The translations under genes were made by a program, and so were the position numbers. The notes beneath the pieces were generated by a model that saw only the letters and a program-made list of their open reading frames with translations, ran no database searches and was not told the DNA's origin. A stretch of DNA of 64,000 nucleotides from positions 1,657,501 through 1,721,500 of the forward strand of contig NZ_LT906448.1 in NCBI RefSeq assembly GCF_900186835.1, read 5' to 3'. This DNA comes from Pasteurella dagmatis. GTDB lineage: Bacteria > Pseudomonadota > Gammaproteobacteria > Enterobacterales > Pasteurellaceae. Shown piece after piece: positions 27,966 to 36,623 of the stretch (positions within the stretch are counted from its first letter, which is position 1; each line of letters opens with the position of its first letter).

Positions 27966-28994
27966 CTATTCTCTAAAAAACAAACGTTTCAAACGCTGAG
28001 TAGACACTTCTCCACGACGCAGTTGATCCAAAAAAACCGCTAAAATAATCACTAAACCAATGATTAAACGCTGTAAATAAGATGTTACATTTAACAAAGT
28101 CAGCCCATTTTGTAGCACCCCCATAATTAATGCGCCGATTGAAGTGCTAATTACTGATCCAACACCACCAATTAAGCTTGTACCACCAATCACTGTAGCT
28201 GCAATTGCATCTAGTTCGTAACCATTACCTGCAATAGGCTGCGCTGCATTTAATCGTCCCACTAAAATAACAGCACCAACTGCAGCCAATGCTCCGTTAA
28301 TCACGTAAGCTTTAATTTCCAGTTTTTCAACATTAATACCAGATAAACGCACTGCCTCACGGTTACCACCTAAGGCATAAATTTGTCTTCCAAACATAGT
28401 CTGAGTCAATACATAAAAACTCACTAAAACAACAATTGCAGCAATAATAACAGGAACTGGGATAGCAAAAGTTTCAGTTAAAGAGATTCGCCCATTTCCT
28501 AAAAAACGTAGCATATCTGGAAAATTATAAATAGTTTTTCCATCTGAAATAGTTAATGCTAATCCTCTAGCAATCCCCATCATTCCTAATGTAGTAATAA
28601 AAGGAGTAACTTTACCATAAACAATCACTAAACCATTCACATAACCACAAAGCACACCTACAAAAATAGCACCTAATACAGCAGCAATGACGACTAACAG
28701 CACTGCAAGACTTGAGGGAGTTTCACCTAACCAATTCATTCCCCAATGAGTAAATACTCCTAAACATACCGCACTTAACGCAACAATAGAACCGACAGAT
28801 AAATCAATCCCCCCTGTTAAAATCACATAAGTCATCCCTACGGAAATCACGCAAATGATAGACACCTGTAATAAAATATTCATAATGTTATTGGCAGATA
28901 GAAACACATCTGAACTAAACGACATACCAATAATCATAAGTAGCAAAATGATGCCGATTCCTAATTTTGAAAAGACTTTTCTTAAACTTGTCAT
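27966..28994 (-). CDS. Sugar ABC transporter permease (RbsC/XylH family)
   Basis: This is a 342-residue inner-membrane permease of the ribose/xylose/allose type (BPD_transp_2). Family landmarks are TGGIDLSVGSIVALSA, the FITTLGMMGIARGLAL block, the EAA-like region ALGGNREAVRLSGI and TVIGGTSLIGGVGSV. I chose ATG 28994, with AGGTGGG just before it; an ATG at 29009 overlapping the ATPase stop would add five residues. One uptake signal (28768-28776) lies inside. Together with the ATPase and the divergent binding protein it forms one sugar importer; the substrate is not decided by sequence. Confidence 0.9.
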   Translation of the reverse strand: MTSLRKVFSKLGIGIILLLMIIGMSFSSDVFLSANNIMNILLQVSIICVISVGMTYVILTGGIDLSVGSIVALSAVCLGVFTHWGMNWLGETPSSLAVLLVVIAAVLGAIFVGVLCGYVNGLVIVYGKVTPFITTLGMMGIARGLALTISDGKTIYNFPDMLRFLGNGRISLTETFAIPVPVIIAAIVVLVSFYVLTQTMFGRQIYALGGNREAVRLSGINVEKLEIKAYVINGALAAVGAVILVGRLNAAQPIAGNGYELDAIAATVIGGTSLIGGVGSVISTSIGALIMGVLQNGLTLLNVTSYLQRLIIGLVIILAVFLDQLRRGEVSTQRLKRLFFRE

Positions 28995-29001
28995 AGCCCA
29001 C

Positions 29002-30501
29002 CTACTCATCTACACCAATCATTAAACGCATTAAATTTTCTTCTGAAATCTCTGATTTATCGGTTACTTCTTTAACAATTGCACCTTGTCGCATCACAAT
29101 CACTCTATCAGACATCGTAATCAACTCAGGTAAATCTGAAGAAACCATAACAATAGAACCACCCTTATTTGTGAATTCACGCATCAAATCATAAATTTCT
29201 GATTTTGCACCAACATCAATACCTCGTGTTGGTTCGTCGAAAAACAAAATCTTAACGCCACTTTCTAACCAACGCGCAATGATCACTTTTTGTTGGTTAC
29301 CTCCTGAAAGTGTTTTAGTGATTTGCTCTTGATTTTGAGAAGCAATGCGTAATTTTTGCCGATTTTCTTCTGCCACTTTACTTTCCAACGCTTTATTTAA
29401 AACAAACCCATTCCAAAAACGTTTTAAAATTGGCAATGTGATATTCTCTCTAATGCTGAGTCCTAATACTAAACCCTGCTGTTTTCGATCTTCTGTGATG
29501 AAACCAATTTTATGTTGGACAGCATCTTCAGGAGAGCGAATTTGGACATGTTTTCCAAAAACGGAAATATTTCCCTGCGCATCATCAGCACCAAAAATTG
29601 CTCTTAATAGCTCTGTTCGTCCAGCACCAACCAAACCTGCGAAGCCAAGGATTTCCCCTTCATGTAAAACAAAAGAGGCTGGTTTCTTAATATGTTGATT
29701 AGTCAAATTCTTAATACGTAACACTTCTTTCACTGGCACATAATTACGTTGATACGCTGAAAAATTAATTTCACGCCCAACCATTAATCTCACAATTTCA
29801 TCTGGCGATGTTTCACTATAAGCCATTGTGCCAGTCAATTGGCCATCTCTTAAAACAGTTACTTTATCCGCAATAAATTTAAATTCCTCAAGACGATGAG
29901 AGATATAAATCATTGCCACATTTTTTTCTTTTAACTGATGGATGATTTTAAAAAGAGTTTGAGTATTTTTTCTTGAGATTGAGGAGGTGGGTTCGTCAAA
30001 AATAATTACTTTATATTCACTAAAGACCGCTTTTGCAATTTCTACCATTTGCTGCTGAGCAATAGATAATTCGGCAACCTTAGCATCAGGATCAATGTCT
30101 AGCTCTAATTCATTAATAATTTGTTGCGTTTTTTGCCGCATAGCCGACCAATCCATTTTTCCACAATATTCCACCTGTTCATTTCCTAAAAAAATATTTT
30201 CTAGTACAGACAATTGTGGCACTAACATTAATTCTTGATGTATGAATCCAATACCTATCGCTTGTGCTTCTTTTACATTTTGTGGAGAATAAGGTTTTCC
30301 CTCAAAAAACATTTCTCCTTGTTCAAAAGAATAAATACCTGCAATAATCTTACATAGCGTTGATTTTCCAGCGCCATTTTCGCCCACTAAGCAATGAACT
30401 TCACCTGCATAAATATCCATATCTATATCTTTCAGAATAGGCACACCAAAAAAACTTTTATCAATATTTTTTAGCTTCAATATGCAATTTTTACGTTCCA
30501 T
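29002..30501 (-). CDS. Sugar ABC transporter ATPase, two-domain (RbsA/XylG family)
   Basis: This is a 499-residue ATPase with two fused nucleotide-binding domains, as in RbsA, MglA and XylG. Domain 1 has Walker A GENGAGKST (about residue 40), signature LSIAQQQ and Walker B VIIFDEPTS. Domain 2 has the usual degenerate P-loop (GLVGAGRTE), signature LSGGNQQK and ILFFDEPTRGID. The reading frame extends upstream to 30654, but the family start MERKNC at 30501 is better; the extension overlaps the divergent gene. It is transcribed with the permease. Confidence 0.92.
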   Translation of the reverse strand: MERKNCILKLKNIDKSFFGVPILKDIDMDIYAGEVHCLVGENGAGKSTLCKIIAGIYSFEQGEMFFEGKPYSPQNVKEAQAIGIGFIHQELMLVPQLSVLENIFLGNEQVEYCGKMDWSAMRQKTQQIINELELDIDPDAKVAELSIAQQQMVEIAKAVFSEYKVIIFDEPTSSISRKNTQTLFKIIHQLKEKNVAMIYISHRLEEFKFIADKVTVLRDGQLTGTMAYSETSPDEIVRLMVGREINFSAYQRNYVPVKEVLRIKNLTNQHIKKPASFVLHEGEILGFAGLVGAGRTELLRAIFGADDAQGNISVFGKHVQIRSPEDAVQHKIGFITEDRKQQGLVLGLSIRENITLPILKRFWNGFVLNKALESKVAEENRQKLRIASQNQEQITKTLSGGNQQKVIIARWLESGVKILFFDEPTRGIDVGAKSEIYDLMREFTNKGGSIVMVSSDLPELITMSDRVIVMRQGAIVKEVTDKSEISEENLMRLMIGVDE

Positions 30502-30560
30502 AAAATAAATCCATACTTTATTCAGTTTCAATTGATAGCATAATTTAAACTGAGTACAAA

Positions 30561-30582
30561 AAATGTGAAAGAAGTCACGGTT
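30561..30582 (+). promoter_or_regulatory. CRP-like site in the sugar transporter divergent promoter
   Basis: TGTGA (30564-30568), six bases, TCACG (30575-30579), flanked by A and T runs, matches the CRP palindrome. It lies in the 140-base gap between the ATPase (left) and binding protein (right) starts, so it could serve both directions. Confidence 0.65.
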
Positions 30583-30641
30583 TGAAAATTTTAATCTGTC
30601 TATACTGAAACTTCCTAATTCACTCTTAGAGGAGATAGATA

Positions 30642-31583
30642 ATGGTGTCAACACTTTTCAAGAAAACGATAACTGCAACAGCATTACTCATCGCATTATC
30701 AAGTTCCGCATTGGCAGCTGAAAAGCCACAAATCGCGTTGCTAATGAAAACCCTAAGTAATGAATACTTTATCACTATGCGACAAGGTGCAGAAGAAAAA
30801 GCAAAAGAGGTCAATATTGATCTTATTGTGCAAGTCGCTGAAAAAGAGGACTCTACTGAACAGCTTGTAGGTCTAGTAGAAAACATGATTGCTAAGAAAG
30901 TAGATGGAATTATTGTTACTCCAAATGACTCTATTGCATTTATTCCTGCTTTTCAAAAAGCAGAAAAAGCAGGGATCCCAATTATTGATTTAGATGTACG
31001 CTTAGATGAAAAGGCGACTAAGAAAGCAGGACTCAAATTTAATTATGTTGGTGTCGATAACTTCCATGGTGGTTATCTCGCAGCAAAAAATCTGGCAGAA
31101 GCGTTAAATAATACGGGTGATGTCGCTATTTTAGAAGGCATTCCTGGTGTGGATAATGGTGAACAGCGCAAAGCAGGTGCGCTTAAAGCATTTGCAGAAG
31201 CAAAAGATATTAAAGTCGTTGCTTCGCAATCAGCTAACTGGGAAACTGAACAAGCCCTTAATGTGACAACGAATATTTTAACTGCTCATCCAAATATCAA
31301 AGGTATTTTCGCAGCGAATGATAATATGGCGATTGGCGCGGTTACTGCGATTGAAAATGCAGGCTTAGCAGGAAAAGTTCTCGTTGCAGGCTATGATGGT
31401 ATTCCACTTGCGATTGACTATGTAAAACAAGGAAAAATGCAAAATACCATTGATCAACTACCTAAAAAACAAGTAGCTGTCGCTATTGAAAGTATTTTGA
31501 AAAAATTGAACAAACAAGAACTACCAGAGTTCTATTATGTTGATCCTGTTGTTGTTGATAAAGAAAAATCGAAAGAATACTAA
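30642..31583 (+). CDS. Periplasmic sugar-binding protein (RbsB-type)
   Basis: This is a 313-residue type I periplasmic binding protein. The signal peptide (about 25 residues, ending SSALA-A) precedes a two-lobe domain. Landmarks are IALLMKTLSNEYF, DGIIVTPNDSIAF, IPIIDLDVRLD, VGVDNFHGGYLAA, EGIPGVDNGEQRKAG and FAANDNMAIGAVTAIE, as in ribose/allose/xylose binders. The acidic-aromatic pocket suggests a pyranose or ribose-like ligand, unresolved here. It is divergent from its ATPase and permease and has AGGAGA before the ATG at 30642. No dedicated regulator or sugar kinase lies next to it. Confidence 0.9.
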   Translation: MVSTLFKKTITATALLIALSSSALAAEKPQIALLMKTLSNEYFITMRQGAEEKAKEVNIDLIVQVAEKEDSTEQLVGLVENMIAKKVDGIIVTPNDSIAFIPAFQKAEKAGIPIIDLDVRLDEKATKKAGLKFNYVGVDNFHGGYLAAKNLAEALNNTGDVAILEGIPGVDNGEQRKAGALKAFAEAKDIKVVASQSANWETEQALNVTTNILTAHPNIKGIFAANDNMAIGAVTAIENAGLAGKVLVAGYDGIPLAIDYVKQGKMQNTIDQLPKKQVAVAIESILKKLNKQELPEFYYVDPVVVDKEKSKEY

Positions 31584-31610
31584 GTAATCTAACGCAATTT
31601 TCTAAAAAGC

Positions 31611-31646
31611 AACCGCACTTTTAGCCATCTTAAAGTGCGGTTTTTA
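31611..31646. terminator. Uptake-signal pair terminator between binding protein and bolA
   Basis: AACCGCACTTTTA pairs with TTAAAGTGCGGTT (one internal mismatch) around a six-base loop, followed by TTTT. It lies between the convergent sugar-binding protein and bolA and can terminate both. Confidence 0.8.
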
Positions 31647-31657
31647 TTGCATGACAA

Positions 31658-31969
31658 CTATTGTCCAACACCAAGGCAATTAGGTGATTTAGGAAAAGTC
31701 TCATTTAATGCTTGCCATTCTGCTTTGTTATACAAGTGTAAAGCGAGAGCATGAATACCTTTTTGCAAGTCTTCAGCTAAAAATTGATATACTTTACGAT
31801 GACGTGCAACTTTCGTTAACCCTTCAAAGCAATCACTGACTAAAACCACTTTAAAATGCGAATCAGCACCACGCCCTGAACTATGCATGTGACTTTCGTT
31901 TTCCACCTGTAAAAAGTGCGGTGCAAATGCTTGCGATAATCGCGTAGTAAGCTCAGCTTGTTTTGACAT
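31658..31969 (-). CDS. bolA: BolA family protein
   Basis: This is a 103-residue BolA-fold protein. The conserved helix-turn region FKVVLVSDCFEGLTKVARHRKVYQFLAEDL, with the His expected for iron-sulfur work with glutaredoxin, is present, as is HMHSSGRGADSHFKV. BolA proteins act with monothiol glutaredoxins in iron-sulfur handling and affect cell shape genes in E. coli. The C-terminal SPNCLGVGQ tail with a Cys is a little longer than in some homologues. It is divergent from yajG. Confidence 0.9.
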   Translation of the reverse strand: MSKQAELTTRLSQAFAPHFLQVENESHMHSSGRGADSHFKVVLVSDCFEGLTKVARHRKVYQFLAEDLQKGIHALALHLYNKAEWQALNETFPKSPNCLGVGQ

Positions 31970-32103
31970 TTTGATTTCCTAAATATTTATTTAAAATCCA
32001 ATGTTAAAGGCTATACATTCCACAGCAACTTTGCAAGAATAATGTGATGTTTCTTTTATCGGTGAATCGAAATATTCACCCCATTTATTTCATTGAGGAC
32101 ATT

Positions 32104-32694
32104 ATGAAACAAATTAAACGTTTAGCATTCGGTGCATTAATCTCAAGTGCAATTTTACTCACTGCGTGCCAATCTCAACCAAATACTTTAACTTTTACCC
32201 CGCCACCACCAACAGCAGTAATGAATGTACACCAAAGTGCGGTCGTTTTTGTGAATGTTCGTGATATGCGTCCACAACAAGAAATCGCAAGTTATACGGC
32301 TGATGGCCAGTTAGTGAAATTAACAGCTTCGCCGAATGTAACGCAATTATTTCAACAAATACAACAACAAGACTTAGTCAGCAAAGGTTTCCGCATTGGA
32401 CAAGCGCAAAACTCTAATGCATCTGTGACAGTGGACATCAACGCTTTCTATGCAAATGTAGAACAAGGTAGCCTACGCTATAACTTAGATAGCAAAGTGC
32501 AAGTGACTGTTCACGTACAAGGTGCAAAAGGTCAATTTAGTAAAAACATTAATGCTAACCGCTCTTACTCTGGCGCATTTTCAGCAAAAAATCCTGAAAT
32601 CCAAAAAGTGCTAGGCGAAACATTTAATGAAGTGGTGAATTCGATCTATCGTGATCAAGAAATAGCAAATGCAATTAACCAAGTCGCACAATAA
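32104..32694 (+). CDS. yajG: YajG family lipoprotein
   Basis: This is a 196-residue lipoprotein with signal peptide MKQIKRLAFGALISSAILLT followed by the lipobox Cys, then a domain like E. coli YajG, a lipoprotein of unknown function encoded next to bolA in many gammaproteobacteria. The ATG at 32104 follows GAGGAC. An upstream in-frame ATG at 32044 would add 20 residues with no signal character and is rejected. A strong hairpin (32706-32737) follows. Confidence 0.85.
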   Translation: MKQIKRLAFGALISSAILLTACQSQPNTLTFTPPPPTAVMNVHQSAVVFVNVRDMRPQQEIASYTADGQLVKLTASPNVTQLFQQIQQQDLVSKGFRIGQAQNSNASVTVDINAFYANVEQGSLRYNLDSKVQVTVHVQGAKGQFSKNINANRSYSGAFSAKNPEIQKVLGETFNEVVNSIYRDQEIANAINQVAQ

Positions 32695-32705
32695 AAATTT
32701 TGATA

Positions 32706-32737
32706 GAAAAAAGCGTGATTAATATCACGCTTTTTTA
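32706..32737. terminator. Bidirectional terminator after yajG
   Basis: AAAAAAGCGTGATT pairs with AATCACGCTTTTTT around a short AT loop, giving a strong hairpin with A- and T-runs on both sides. It ends yajG and the converging DsbB-like gene. Confidence 0.9.
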
Positions 32738-32753
32738 ATTGCTAAATCCGCAA

Positions 32754-34247
32754 TTATTCACTCAATGAATATAAAATATTTTCGCCATTTTCGTAGCTTA
32801 GAATTTGCATTACACCATCTTTGAATGTAATACCTTGTGGATTCATAATTCCACTAAACTCATAAACTTGAGTGATTTGTTTGCTTACCGGATCTATTTT
32901 CAGTACTTGTGAGAATTGTTTACTCACCGCATATAATGCACCGTCATGCGCTGTGAGCCCCATAATATAGTAATCAGCTAACGCTTTTCCTTCTCTCAAT
33001 GTCATTCCGTCTTTTACAGCAGGTATGAATTCTTCAGAAAGCAAATTATCTCTTTTATCAAAACGAGAAATAATCAGTTTTTTATGTTTCATACTTGGTA
33101 CTGTTGCAGAATATACACTATTATTTTCAGGCAAGTATGCCATTGATAACACGTGATGCATTCTTGCTCTGACGGTGTTGTATGCACCTCGTGCAGTTAC
33201 TGAATATTGATCTAGCCCTTCAATAAAACTTGGGAAATTTTGTTTTGCGGTACGAGTATCATCTTCTTTAAAGAAGACAAAGATCTTATTCCAACCTAAA
33301 ACACCAAATTCAGTTTCACTAAAAAAGGCACTTCCAACAGGAACTCTACCATTTGCACCATTTAAGTGATCTAATACGGCAAAGCGTTTCACATTTTCTA
33401 ATGCATTATCAAGTAAATATAGTCCCCATTTTTCTGTTGTCACGAGATATTTATCAGCACCATTAAATGCAATATCCGTTGCTGGAGCATTAAGTGGAAC
33501 TTTAATTTTATCTTGTTTAATCACTGCAAGTTTATTAGTTGAAACTAATGGTGCCTGTGCAGAATCAAGAATAAATTGCTGAGTTGAAGGTTGGCTTGGT
33601 AGATCAGGTTGCTCTACATCCCAAGAGTTACGAAATCCAGTTGGGCGATTTAGGCGTTTCCAACTATCGGTTGTCCAATACCAATAATCAGGATTAAATG
33701 ACAATCTTGTTGGATTACCAACCCCCATATTTGGTGGATAACCAGTACTAATAAATGCTTGCACAATATTACCTGCCACCACAACCATAAAGGCAACCAT
33801 TGTGGTTTTTGTCAACTTGCTAAATGGTTTATAAGACTCACTCACAAAACTATAAACATTCTTAGTAAACAAAAATAATAATGCGGTAAAAACTAACACT
33901 ACGCCCTGAATTACAATTGGCCAAGTATAAGTATGTGCACCTAAAATTTCAGCCCACCATCCTTGATGAATATCCCAAGCAAAGCTACCCGAGGAATGTC
34001 TGAAACCAGCAAACATCCCAAAAACACCAATAAATATAATCCACCCAACATATTTCGGTTTTGGCCCATATCTGACAATCATAAAAGCAAACATAACTGT
34101 ACCAATCATCAACATTCGATGAGCCCAACAAAGGATACAAGGTGATTCTTTATCAATAAATCCTAAATAAAAAGAGGCGACACCTAGCACAATTGCGATA
34201 ACTAGAGCAGATAAGCTCAATATGCTATTAAACACTTTTTCATTCAT
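32754..34247 (-). CDS. DsbB-like membrane protein fused to a large periplasmic domain
   Basis: This 497-residue protein starts with a DsbB/BdbC-like membrane part (about residues 1-165, four or more helices). The quinone-linked Cys pair is present as C37-I-L-C40 in SPCILCWAHR. There are no other Cys in the whole protein, so the second, DsbA-facing pair of DsbB is missing. After the last helix comes a long extracytoplasmic domain (about 170-497) that resembles a WD/NHL-like beta-propeller, with repeated LYLLDN, VSATRG-type, LYAVSKQFSQVLKID and PQGITFKDG stretches. The start is ATG 34247 after GGAGA; a TTG at 34262 would overlap the site. It sits 17 bases after the 55-aa gene at 34265-34432. 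Confidence 0.75.
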   Translation of the reverse strand: MNEKVFNSILSLSALVIAIVLGVASFYLGFIDKESPCILCWAHRMLMIGTVMFAFMIVRYGPKPKYVGWIIFIGVFGMFAGFRHSSGSFAWDIHQGWWAEILGAHTYTWPIVIQGVVLVFTALLFLFTKNVYSFVSESYKPFSKLTKTTMVAFMVVVAGNIVQAFISTGYPPNMGVGNPTRLSFNPDYWYWTTDSWKRLNRPTGFRNSWDVEQPDLPSQPSTQQFILDSAQAPLVSTNKLAVIKQDKIKVPLNAPATDIAFNGADKYLVTTEKWGLYLLDNALENVKRFAVLDHLNGANGRVPVGSAFFSETEFGVLGWNKIFVFFKEDDTRTAKQNFPSFIEGLDQYSVTARGAYNTVRARMHHVLSMAYLPENNSVYSATVPSMKHKKLIISRFDKRDNLLSEEFIPAVKDGMTLREGKALADYYIMGLTAHDGALYAVSKQFSQVLKIDPVSKQITQVYEFSGIMNPQGITFKDGVMQILSYENGENILYSLSE

Positions 34248-34264
34248 TTTTATCTTCTCCAAAA

Positions 34265-34432
34265 CTAATAATTAACACCAGGTAAAATCATCGCTTTGGT
34301 CGCCATGAAAAAAACAAAAAATGCACTGATCACCACAAAACAGGTAATACGATAAGCAATTTTTTCTTTTTCCGGCTTAGCAAAAATGAAATAAGCTGCC
34401 AGTAAATAAAGACAAAGTTGTACTGTTTCCAT
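34265..34432 (-). CDS. Small membrane protein upstream of DsbB-like gene
   Basis: This 55-residue reading frame starts METVQLCLYLLAAYFIFAKP, has a charged turn (EKEKIAYR) and a second hydrophobic segment (ITCFVVISAFFVFFMATKAM). AAGGAG lies 8 bases before the ATG at 34432. It abuts the DsbB-like gene on the same strand, so the two are probably cotranscribed. I recall small two-helix proteins (DUF5993) next to DsbB-like genes in other bacteria, but that match needs checking. Two Cys, C7 and C31, lie in the helices. Confidence 0.68.
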   Translation of the reverse strand: METVQLCLYLLAAYFIFAKPEKEKIAYRITCFVVISAFFVFFMATKAMILPGVNY

Positions 34433-34850
34433 ATAAACTCCTTAATTCAACTAATACAATTGCTAATATCGATGTAAGTCAATATCTATACTAAAAACTG
34501 TACAGAAATTTCATACAATTTCAACAAATAGCCTTTTCATCAAAGATATAAATCGGGTAAAAAATAGCCCCAACTTATTCTTCATTGATCTAAAGCAACT
34601 GATTTAGTTGGAATACTAGAAGAATAAAAGTAGCTTAAGAAGGTGCTGATAAGCAAAGTATACTTAACTCATCATAACCTCCAGCAAGTCAAATATTGAT
34701 TTCTTTCTATGAGATGATATTAACCAATGAGAGCGACAAAACACGGCATAATAAATTTCTTAATTCAAAATACGCTATGACAGGAAAATTCAAACTGAAG
34801 TAGTAAGAAAGAGAAAAAGTGCGGTCAGAAAAATAAAAGAATCTGAAATG
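34433..34850. other. Gene-poor stretch between small ORF and tRNA genes
   Basis: No credible open frame is seen on either strand. One uptake signal lies near 34818 (AAGTGCGGT). The stretch 34600-34790 has broken coding-like segments on the minus strand and could be a decayed gene, but I could not identify it. Confidence 0.5.
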
Positions 34851-34880
34851 AAAAAACCCGCTATTTTTTATTAGCGGGCT
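34851..34880 (-). terminator. Terminator of the tRNA-Phe/tRNA-Asn transcript
   Basis: Reading the minus strand, GCCCGCTA pairs with TAGCGGGT around an AT loop, then TTTTT. It lies 10 bases after the tRNA-Asn 3' end. Confidence 0.88.
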
Positions 34881-34889
34881 TTAGTAATT

Positions 34890-34965
34890 TGGCTCCTCCT
34901 GCTGGACTTGAACCAGCGACATACGGATTAACAGTCCGCCGTTCTACCGACTGAACTAAGGAGGA
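34890..34965 (-). tRNA. tRNA-Asn (GTT)
   Basis: This 76-nt tRNA with encoded CCA reads TCCTCCTTAGTTCAGTCGG at its 5' end. The anticodon loop ACTGTTAAT gives anticodon GTT. The T-arm GGTTCAAGTCC and the acceptor stem TCCTCCT/AGGAGGA pair properly. It is the second of two tRNAs in one minus-strand transcript, four bases after tRNA-Phe. Confidence 0.97.
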
Positions 34966-34969
34966 AAAG

Positions 34970-35045
34970 TGGTGCCTCGAGGCGGAATCGAACCACCGAC
35001 ACGGGGATTTTCAATCCCCTGCTCTACCGACTGAGCTATCGAGGC
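34970..35045 (-). tRNA. tRNA-Phe (GAA)
   Basis: This 76-nt tRNA with encoded CCA starts GCCTCGATAGCTCAGTCGG. The anticodon loop TTGAAAA gives anticodon GAA. The T-arm GGTTCGATTCC and acceptor stem GCCTCGA/TCGAGGC pair properly. The predicted promoter at 35064-35092 drives it and the following tRNA-Asn. Confidence 0.97.
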
Positions 35046-35063
35046 AACTCATCAGTGGTGCGT

Positions 35064-35092
35064 ATTAAACGTTTTTTTCATGTTTAAGTCAA
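35064..35092 (-). promoter_or_regulatory. Promoter of the two tRNA genes
   Basis: On the minus strand TTGACT (35087-35092), a 17-base spacer and TTTAAT (35064-35069) form a near-consensus sigma-70 promoter about 19 bases before the tRNA-Phe 5' end. Confidence 0.72.
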
Positions 35093-35264
35093 CACCTAAA
35101 TTAAAAAAAATTGTATTTTTTTATTCGGTTGCATAATTAACAAACTAAAAGTGTAAAAATAACACAAATTTTACTGTTTTTTATGTTTTTTTATTAAAAA
35201 TAAATAACAAAAATGCTCACTATCATAAAAGATTAAGCGAGCATTTTTCATTCAAAAGATAAAG

Positions 35265-36344
35265 TTATCGTCTTACACGATAGCTTTTTTGTGCCTGATC
35301 GACTTTCAACAGGTAATTTCTCGCTTGAGCAGATGGATGTTGAGTAGTTAAAATACGATACACTTGCTCAGGATATAAGCTATTGATTTTTTGTACCGCA
35401 GTTGCTTTATCTTCATCAAACACTCTTAACACAGCACCTGCCCCACTGTTATAAGCAGAAATCATCGCAAAACGTTTTGACGTTGGGTTGGTTATACCGT
35501 CTAAATATTTATTTTGTAGAATCCATAAATACGATACCCCCGCATCAATATTTTTCTCTGGATCAAATAAATACGCTTTTGACGGTTGTCCACCTTGACC
35601 TTTCAATTGGAAAATATCACGTCCTGCTGTATTTGGTACTACTTGCATTAAACCAATTGCATTGGCATAGCTAATCGCATAAGGGTTAAAGCTCGACTCG
35701 GTTTGCATAATCCCGAGAATCAGACTTTCATCCATATTGTAACGACGCGCTATTTTTCGCACTAACGGTAAATATTTCTGTGCACGCACAGCAACGTGGT
35801 TTGCAATCATTGGGATCACCACATATTGCACTGTATGCCCATTACTTAAACGACGACTTTGTAATTTATTTTGCAATAAATAATTGGCAAAATTGCCTGC
35901 AATAGTTGTGTTAGTAATAGATCCACCTAAATGGTCAATTACTTGTCCCACAAGGAACGGGCGAGAGCTAATTGGCACATCACCTGAAGCAAATAAATCA
36001 ATACCGTTTGCATCAGAACCCATTAACAAGGTATGCACGATGGCATTATGTAAATGACGAGCATCGCTTTGCGTTTCAATGGTAATCGTGCCCTCATCAA
36101 AGCTCACGTGGCTACGTGTATAGAAACGGTCTGTATATTTCACATAATCTTTACGGCTTGCCACTAATAATTCATTCACTCCCCAGATACGATCAATATT
36201 ATGGGAGAATTGCCCGGTTAAAATATCTAAACCACGAGTGTCTTTTGCAAAGGCCTCATCGAAAGGATTGAACTTTTTATGTGGAGTTGAGCCACCACAA
36301 GCAAAAAGGAAAGGGATTAAGGCACAAATAATATATTTTTTCAT
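35265..36344 (-). CDS. mltC: Membrane-bound lytic transglycosylase C
   Basis: This is a 359-residue outer-membrane lipoprotein (lipobox ending FACGG). The C-terminal SLT domain has the catalytic Glu in [17 protein letters not shown], followed by GLMQV and the AYNSGAG segment. It cleaves peptidoglycan glycan strands, releasing anhydro-muropeptides. The length matches E. coli MltC (359). It is the last gene of mutY-yggX-mltC, six bases after yggX. Confidence 0.95.
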   Translation of the reverse strand: MKKYIICALIPFLFACGGSTPHKKFNPFDEAFAKDTRGLDILTGQFSHNIDRIWGVNELLVASRKDYVKYTDRFYTRSHVSFDEGTITIETQSDARHLHNAIVHTLLMGSDANGIDLFASGDVPISSRPFLVGQVIDHLGGSITNTTIAGNFANYLLQNKLQSRRLSNGHTVQYVVIPMIANHVAVRAQKYLPLVRKIARRYNMDESLILGIMQTESSFNPYAISYANAIGLMQVVPNTAGRDIFQLKGQGGQPSKAYLFDPEKNIDAGVSYLWILQNKYLDGITNPTSKRFAMISAYNSGAGAVLRVFDEDKATAVQKINSLYPEQVYRILTTQHPSAQARNYLLKVDQAQKSYRVRR

Positions 36345-36350
36345 CGTTAA

Positions 36351-36623
36351 TTATTCCGCTGGAGGAACATAGCCTTCAATATGAACATCCTTACCTTCGA
36401 ATAAGAAATTCACCATTTCTTCTTCTAATAGTTTTCGGTGATCGGCATTCATCATATTCAGTTTTTTCTCATTCACAAGCATCGTTTGTTTTTTCAGCCA
36501 CTCTCCCCACGCTTGTTTGCTGATTGAGTCAAAAATGCGTTTGCCTAACTCGCCTGGATAAAGCTGAAAATCTAAGCCATCAGCCTCTTGTTTGAGATAT
36601 TCACAGAATACAGTTCTAGCCAT
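36351..36623 (-). CDS. yggX: Fe(2+)-trafficking protein YggX
   Basis: This is a 90-residue cytoplasmic protein that opens [19 protein letters not shown], the YggX signature with one conserved Cys. YggX is linked to iron handling and to protection of iron-sulfur clusters from oxidative damage, and is always next to mutY in enterics and Pasteurellaceae. It overlaps the mutY end by eight bases. Confidence 0.95.
   Translation of the reverse strand: MARTVFCEYLKQEADGLDFQLYPGELGKRIFDSISKQAWGEWLKKQTMLVNEKKLNMMNADHRKLLEEEMVNFLFEGKDVHIEGYVPPAE

Noticed and set aside
30502..30654. Extended N-terminus of the sugar ATPase
   Set aside because: It overlaps the divergent binding-protein gene and its promoter. 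The ATPase family starts near MERKNC at 30501.
34890..35045. tRNA pair as the attachment site of an integrated element
   Set aside because: No integrase gene or direct repeat of a tRNA 3' end was found nearby.
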